From positions 1-27,381 of the forward strand of contig CAAFUN010000021.1 in NCBI GenBank assembly GCA_900766195.1: DNA of 27,381 nt, in the 5' to 3' direction. The DNA comes from an uncultured Bacteroides sp. GTDB lineage: Bacteria; Bacteroidota; Bacteroidia; Bacteroidales; Bacteroidaceae. The notes under the pieces are model-generated. The model did no database searches and was not told where the DNA came from. It saw only the letters and a list, made by a program, of their open reading frames with translations. Below are positions 23,514-27,381 of the stretch, piece after piece; position 1 is the stretch's first letter, and the number at the start of each line of letters is the position of its first letter. A program made the translations under genes and the position numbers.

Positions 23514-26108
23514 ATGCTTGAACAAGACAGAATTATAAAAATCAACATCGAGGAGGAAATGAAGTCATCGTACATTGACTATTCAATGTCAGTCATTGTG
23601 TCGCGTGCCCTTCCGGATGTTAGAGACGGTTTCAAACCTGTTCATCGCCGAATACTTTTTGGTATGATGGGATTGGGAAATACGTCGGATAAACCTTATA
23701 AAAAATCGGCTAGAGTAGTAGGAGAGGTTTTAGGTAAATACCATCCACATGGAGATTCCTCTGTATATGGAGCTTTGGTACGTATGGCTCAACCGTGGGC
23801 TATGAGATACATGCTTGTAGATGGACAAGGAAACTATGGTTCGGTAGATGGTGACAGTGCTGCAGCAATGCGATACACTGAGTGCCGTATTCGAAAGATC
23901 GGAGAAGAAATGATGCAGGACATCGATAAGGAAACTGTTGATATGCAGAATAACTTCGATGATTCTCTTCAGGAGCCAACGGTAATGCCAACACGTATAC
24001 CTAATTTACTCATTAATGGTGCATCTGGTATTGCTGTCGGAATGGCCACCAATATGCCCACACATAATCTTTCGGAAGTAATTGATGCTTGCGTTGCTTA
24101 TATTGATGACAATGACATTGATATAGAAGACTTGATGAAACTTGTGAAAGCTCCCGATTTCCCTACTGGTGGATATATTTATGGTATGAGCGGAGTTCGC
24201 GAGGCTTACCTTACGGGTCGCGGCCGTGTAATTATGCGTGCTAAAGCTGAAATAGAAACCACTTCTACGCATGACAAAATCGTCATCACCGAAATACCTT
24301 ATAATGTAAATAAGGCGGAATTGATCAAATATATTGCCGACTTAGCCAATGACAAGAAGATAGAAGGTATCTCTAATGCCAATGACGAATCTGACCGCCA
24401 GGGAATGCGCATTGTTATTGATGTTAAACGTGATGCAAACGCCGGTGTTGTACTCAATAAACTCTATAAGATGACGCAATTGCAGTCTTCTTTTAGTGTT
24501 AATAATGTGGCTTTGGTACATGGACGTCCCCGTTTACTCAATTTGAGAAATCTTATAAAGTATTTCGTGGAACATCGTCACGAGGTTGTGATCCGTCGTA
24601 CGCAATACGATCTACGTAAAGCTAAAGAGCGTGCACATATATTAGAAGGACTGATTATTGCATCTGACAATATCGACGAAGTTATCCGTATTATCCGGGC
24701 AGCTAAAACTCCTAATGATGCTATTTCAGGTTTGATGGAACGTTTTCAGCTTTCTGAAATACAATCGCGAGCCATAGTTGAAATGCGTTTGCGCCAACTC
24801 ACCGGACTGATGCAAGATCAACTTCATGCAGAATATGAAGAAGTTATGAAACAGATAGCATATTATGAAGAGATTTTGTCTAATGATGAATTGTGCAAGA
24901 AAGTCATTAAAGATGAGTTAGTTGAAATTAAAGCTAAATATGGTGATGAAAGACGCTCTGAAATAGTTTATGCATCTGAAGAATTTAATCCGGAGGATTT
25001 CTATGCTGATGATGAAATGATTATAACTATTTCTCACATGGGATATATCAAGCGTACTCCGTTGAGTGAATTCCGTGCACAAAATCGCGGTGGAGTAGGG
25101 TCCAAAGGTACTGATACCCGTGATGAAGATTTTATAGAGCACATCTATCCAGCCACGATGCATAACACAATGATGTTCTTTACTCAGAAGGGCAAATGCT
25201 ATTGGCTTAAAGTTTATGAAATACCAGAAGGTTCTAAGAACTCTAAAGGTCGTGCAATTCAGAATCTGTTGAATATTGATTCAAGCGATGCTGTGAATGC
25301 ATACCTACGTGTTAAGAATCTGGCAGATGAGCAATATATCAACAGCCATTATGTCGTATTCTGCACCAAGAATGGTGTAATTAAGAAAACTGTATTAGAA
25401 CAATACTCACGTCCACGTCAAAATGGCGTAAATGCCATTCTCATTCGTGAAGATGACCGTGTTATTGAAGTTCGCATGACAAACGGTGATAATGAAATCA
25501 TTATAGCCAATAAGAACGGACGCGCTATACGTTTTCACGAAAGTGCAGTTCGTGTGATGGGTCGTACGGCTACCGGTGTACGAGGTATTACTTTAGATGA
25601 TGACGGACAAGATGAAGTTGTAGGAATGATTTGTATTAAAGATGCTGCAGCTGAGACTATTATGGTCGTTTCAGAACAAGGATATGGTAAACGTTCCGAT
25701 ATTGAAGATTATCGTAAGACAAATCGTGGAGGAAAAGGAGTAAAAACAATGAATATTACCGAAAAAACCGGTAAATTAGTTGCGATTAAATCTGTAACCG
25801 ATGAAAACGATTTAATGATTATCAATAAATCTGGTATTACCATACGTTTAAAAGTTGCTGATGTGCGTATCATGGGACGTGCTACTCAAGGAGTGCGGTT
25901 GATCAATCTTGAAAAACGAAATGATGAGATTGGTTCTGTTTGTAAAGTTACTTCTGAAGCTCTTGAAGATGAAGTTCCTTTGGATTCTGATGATGATTCT
26001 GGAGTTCCTCTTGAAATGGAGCTAAATAAAGAAAACATAACAACTGATGACTCTGTTGAAACGGATAATGATGAGGAATCTCCTATAATTAACGAAGATG
26101 AAGAATAA
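23514..26108 (+). CDS. gyrA: DNA gyrase subunit A
   Basis: This 864-residue protein is the DNA-cleaving and rejoining subunit of gyrase, which introduces negative supercoils. The winged-helix region has the catalytic tyrosine Y121 in AMRYTECR. The quinolone-resistance region reads HPHGDSSVYGALVRMAQ: S82 matches E. coli Ser83, and G86 stands where E. coli has Asp87. The C-terminal beta-pinwheel has a GyrA-box-like NRGGKG near residue 738, which supports gyrase rather than topoisomerase IV, plus a related NRGGVGSKG at the start of the pinwheel. The last roughly 47 residues are strongly acidic. The ATG at 23514 gives the usual N terminus. It is divergent from clpC, and the TPR gene follows closely. 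Confidence 0.96.
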   Translation: MLEQDRIIKINIEEEMKSSYIDYSMSVIVSRALPDVRDGFKPVHRRILFGMMGLGNTSDKPYKKSARVVGEVLGKYHPHGDSSVYGALVRMAQPWAMRYMLVDGQGNYGSVDGDSAAAMRYTECRIRKIGEEMMQDIDKETVDMQNNFDDSLQEPTVMPTRIPNLLINGASGIAVGMATNMPTHNLSEVIDACVAYIDDNDIDIEDLMKLVKAPDFPTGGYIYGMSGVREAYLTGRGRVIMRAKAEIETTSTHDKIVITEIPYNVNKAELIKYIADLANDKKIEGISNANDESDRQGMRIVIDVKRDANAGVVLNKLYKMTQLQSSFSVNNVALVHGRPRLLNLRNLIKYFVEHRHEVVIRRTQYDLRKAKERAHILEGLIIASDNIDEVIRIIRAAKTPNDAISGLMERFQLSEIQSRAIVEMRLRQLTGLMQDQLHAEYEEVMKQIAYYEEILSNDELCKKVIKDELVEIKAKYGDERRSEIVYASEEFNPEDFYADDEMIITISHMGYIKRTPLSEFRAQNRGGVGSKGTDTRDEDFIEHIYPATMHNTMMFFTQKGKCYWLKVYEIPEGSKNSKGRAIQNLLNIDSSDAVNAYLRVKNLADEQYINSHYVVFCTKNGVIKKTVLEQYSRPRQNGVNAILIREDDRVIEVRMTNGDNEIIIANKNGRAIRFHESAVRVMGRTATGVRGITLDDDGQDEVVGMICIKDAAAETIMVVSEQGYGKRSDIEDYRKTNRGGKGVKTMNITEKTGKLVAIKSVTDENDLMIINKSGITIRLKVADVRIMGRATQGVRLINLEKRNDEIGSVCKVTSEALEDEVPLDSDDDSGVPLEMELNKENITTDDSVETDNDEESPIINEDEE

Positions 26109-26145
26109 ACAAAGACATAGTATTAATTTTAATTTAACCACGATC

Positions 26146-27363
26146 ATGAAAAGAGTTTTATTTTCAGTGATTTTACTGCTTACAGTAAGCTTTTCTTTTG
26201 CACAGATGAAGAGTGTCAAAGAAGCTAAAAGCATTGCTAATGAAGTAAAACCTGATTTTTCCAAAGCAGAGACGCTCATAAAGGATGCTCTGGGCAATCC
26301 AGAGACGCAGAATGATCCTGAGACTTGGGATGTTGCAGGTTTTATACAAAAGCGTATAAACGAAAAGCAGATGGAAAGTGCCTATTTGAGGAAACCTTAT
26401 GATACATTGAAGGTTTACAATAGCGTACTGAATATGTGCAAGTATTATTTTAAATGTGATGAATTGGCACAAGTTCCTAATGACAAAGGAAAGATTAAAA
26501 ACAAGTATAGAAAAGCCAACGTTGCTTCTATCTTAGCCGAACGTCCTAATTTAATTAATGGTGGTATTCAGTACTTTAATCTGAATAAGAATAAAGAAGC
26601 TCTTGATTTCTTTGGAACTTATGTTGATATTGCTGCTAGCCCAATGTTTGCAGATCAAGATTTAGTAAAGAAAGATACTGTATTGCCTCAGATCGCATAT
26701 TATGCAAGCTTGGCTGCTACAAAACTAGAGGATTATCCTAGTGTGCTGAAATATGCTCCATACGCAGAGAATGATAAAGAAGTAGGAAAGTATGCTATGG
26801 AATTTATTTCTACGGCATTAAAAGCACAAGGAGATACAGTAAAATGGGTAACATCATTAAAAGAAGGATTGAAAAAATATCCTCAGCATGCTTTCTTCTT
26901 TGGACACTTGATCGATTATTATACCAATCATAATAAATTTGATGAAGCAATGCAGTTTGCAGATGAAATGATTGCAAAAGATCCCAAGAATGCATTCTTT
27001 TTATATGTAAAGGGTTATCTTTATCATAACATGAAAGATTATAATAAAGCTATTGAGTTTTATAATAAAACGATAGAAGCCGATCCGAATTATGCTGAAG
27101 CTTATTCTAATTTAGGTTTGGTTTACTGCCTACAAGCACAAGATTTTTCGGAAAAGGCTGCGACTAATGTAAATGATCCAAAGTATAAAGCTGATCAAGC
27201 TAAAATAAAAGCTTTCTATGAAAAAGCAAAACCTGCTTATGAAAAAGCTAAAGAATTGAAACCTGATCAAAAAGATTTATGGCTCAACGGTTTGTATCGT
27301 GTATATTACAATTTGGGTATGGGAAAAGAATTTGATGAGATAGAGAAACTCATGCAAAAGTAA
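26146..27363 (+). CDS. Secreted tetratricopeptide-repeat protein
   Basis: This 405-residue protein begins with a signal peptide (MKRVLFSVILLLTVSFSFAQ), so it is exported to the periplasm or outer membrane. There is no lipobox Cys. TPR units are clear in the C-terminal part: about 240-280 (FFFGHLIDYYTNHNKFDEAMQFADE split over two helices), then NAFFLYVKGYLYHNMKDYNK, IEADPNYAEAYSNLGLVY, and a last partial unit near AKPAYEKAKELKPDQKD. The N-terminal 250 residues are probably also helical repeats but more diverged. The partner is unknown. An in-frame ATG at 26098 overlaps the end of gyrA; I chose 26146 because the signal peptide then starts at residue 1. It is 37 bp behind gyrA and likely co-transcribed with it. 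Confidence 0.88.
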   Translation: MKRVLFSVILLLTVSFSFAQMKSVKEAKSIANEVKPDFSKAETLIKDALGNPETQNDPETWDVAGFIQKRINEKQMESAYLRKPYDTLKVYNSVLNMCKYYFKCDELAQVPNDKGKIKNKYRKANVASILAERPNLINGGIQYFNLNKNKEALDFFGTYVDIAASPMFADQDLVKKDTVLPQIAYYASLAATKLEDYPSVLKYAPYAENDKEVGKYAMEFISTALKAQGDTVKWVTSLKEGLKKYPQHAFFFGHLIDYYTNHNKFDEAMQFADEMIAKDPKNAFFLYVKGYLYHNMKDYNKAIEFYNKTIEADPNYAEAYSNLGLVYCLQAQDFSEKAATNVNDPKYKADQAKIKAFYEKAKPAYEKAKELKPDQKDLWLNGLYRVYYNLGMGKEFDEIEKLMQK

Positions 27364-27381
27364 GAAAGCCCTAAGTATATA

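Noticed and set aside
26098..26145. Earlier start for the TPR protein, overlapping gyrA
   Set aside because: It would place 16 polar residues before a clear signal peptide.

Overview
The window looks like a chromosomal core segment from a Bacteroides-type organism (phylum Bacteroidota). The reasons are the protein families present, the low G+C intergenic DNA, the near absence of Shine-Dalgarno sequences, and ten promoter -7 boxes that all fit the Bacteroides consensus TAnnTTTG, several with a TTTG-like -33 box about 20 bp upstream. I see no insertion sequence, prophage, integrase or CRISPR array. I cannot name the species from the sequence alone.

Layout, left to right. (1) carB (+), with a strong terminator. 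(2) A Nif3-family metalloprotein and a coiled-coil zinc-ribbon protein, 5 bp apart (+). (3) A stand-alone HsdR-N nuclease-domain protein (-), divergent from the AMP nucleosidase gene, which is followed by holA (+). (4) A gene-poor, very AT-rich stretch of 1.4 kb (7972-9392) holding a 22-bp tandem repeat and two hairpins. (5) A small XRE-type regulator, then the overlapping pair pyrK-pyrD (+). (6) trmD (-), convergent with pyrD and divergent from ligA. (7) ligA and dapA (+). (8) Two identical tRNA-Arg(ACG) genes (-). (9) A patatin/outer-membrane-barrel protein, htpG and clpC, all on the minus strand. (10) gyrA and a secreted TPR protein (+), running to the window end.

The genes serve pyrimidine synthesis (carB, pyrK, pyrD), purine nucleotide breakdown (AMP nucleosidase), DNA replication, repair and topology (holA, ligA, gyrA), translation (trmD, tRNA-Arg), lysine/cell-wall precursor synthesis (dapA) and protein quality control (htpG, clpC). 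Terminators separate most transcription units, and two of them (pyrD/trmD and dapA/tRNA) look bidirectional.

Most of the window is ordinary housekeeping DNA, and I do not see a clear new multi-gene system. The observations most worth a second look are: both tRNA-Arg copies carry A19 and U56 in place of the near-universal G19-C56 elbow pair; the degenerate 22-bp tandem repeat sits beside a stable hairpin in the holA-XRE gap; an orphan HsdR-N nuclease with intact catalytic residues sits at the replication gene holA; the terminator of the zinc-ribbon operon lies inside the coding sequence of the convergent nuclease gene; CarB is strikingly close to the animal CAD type; and the trmD and ligA -7 boxes form a perfect inverted repeat.
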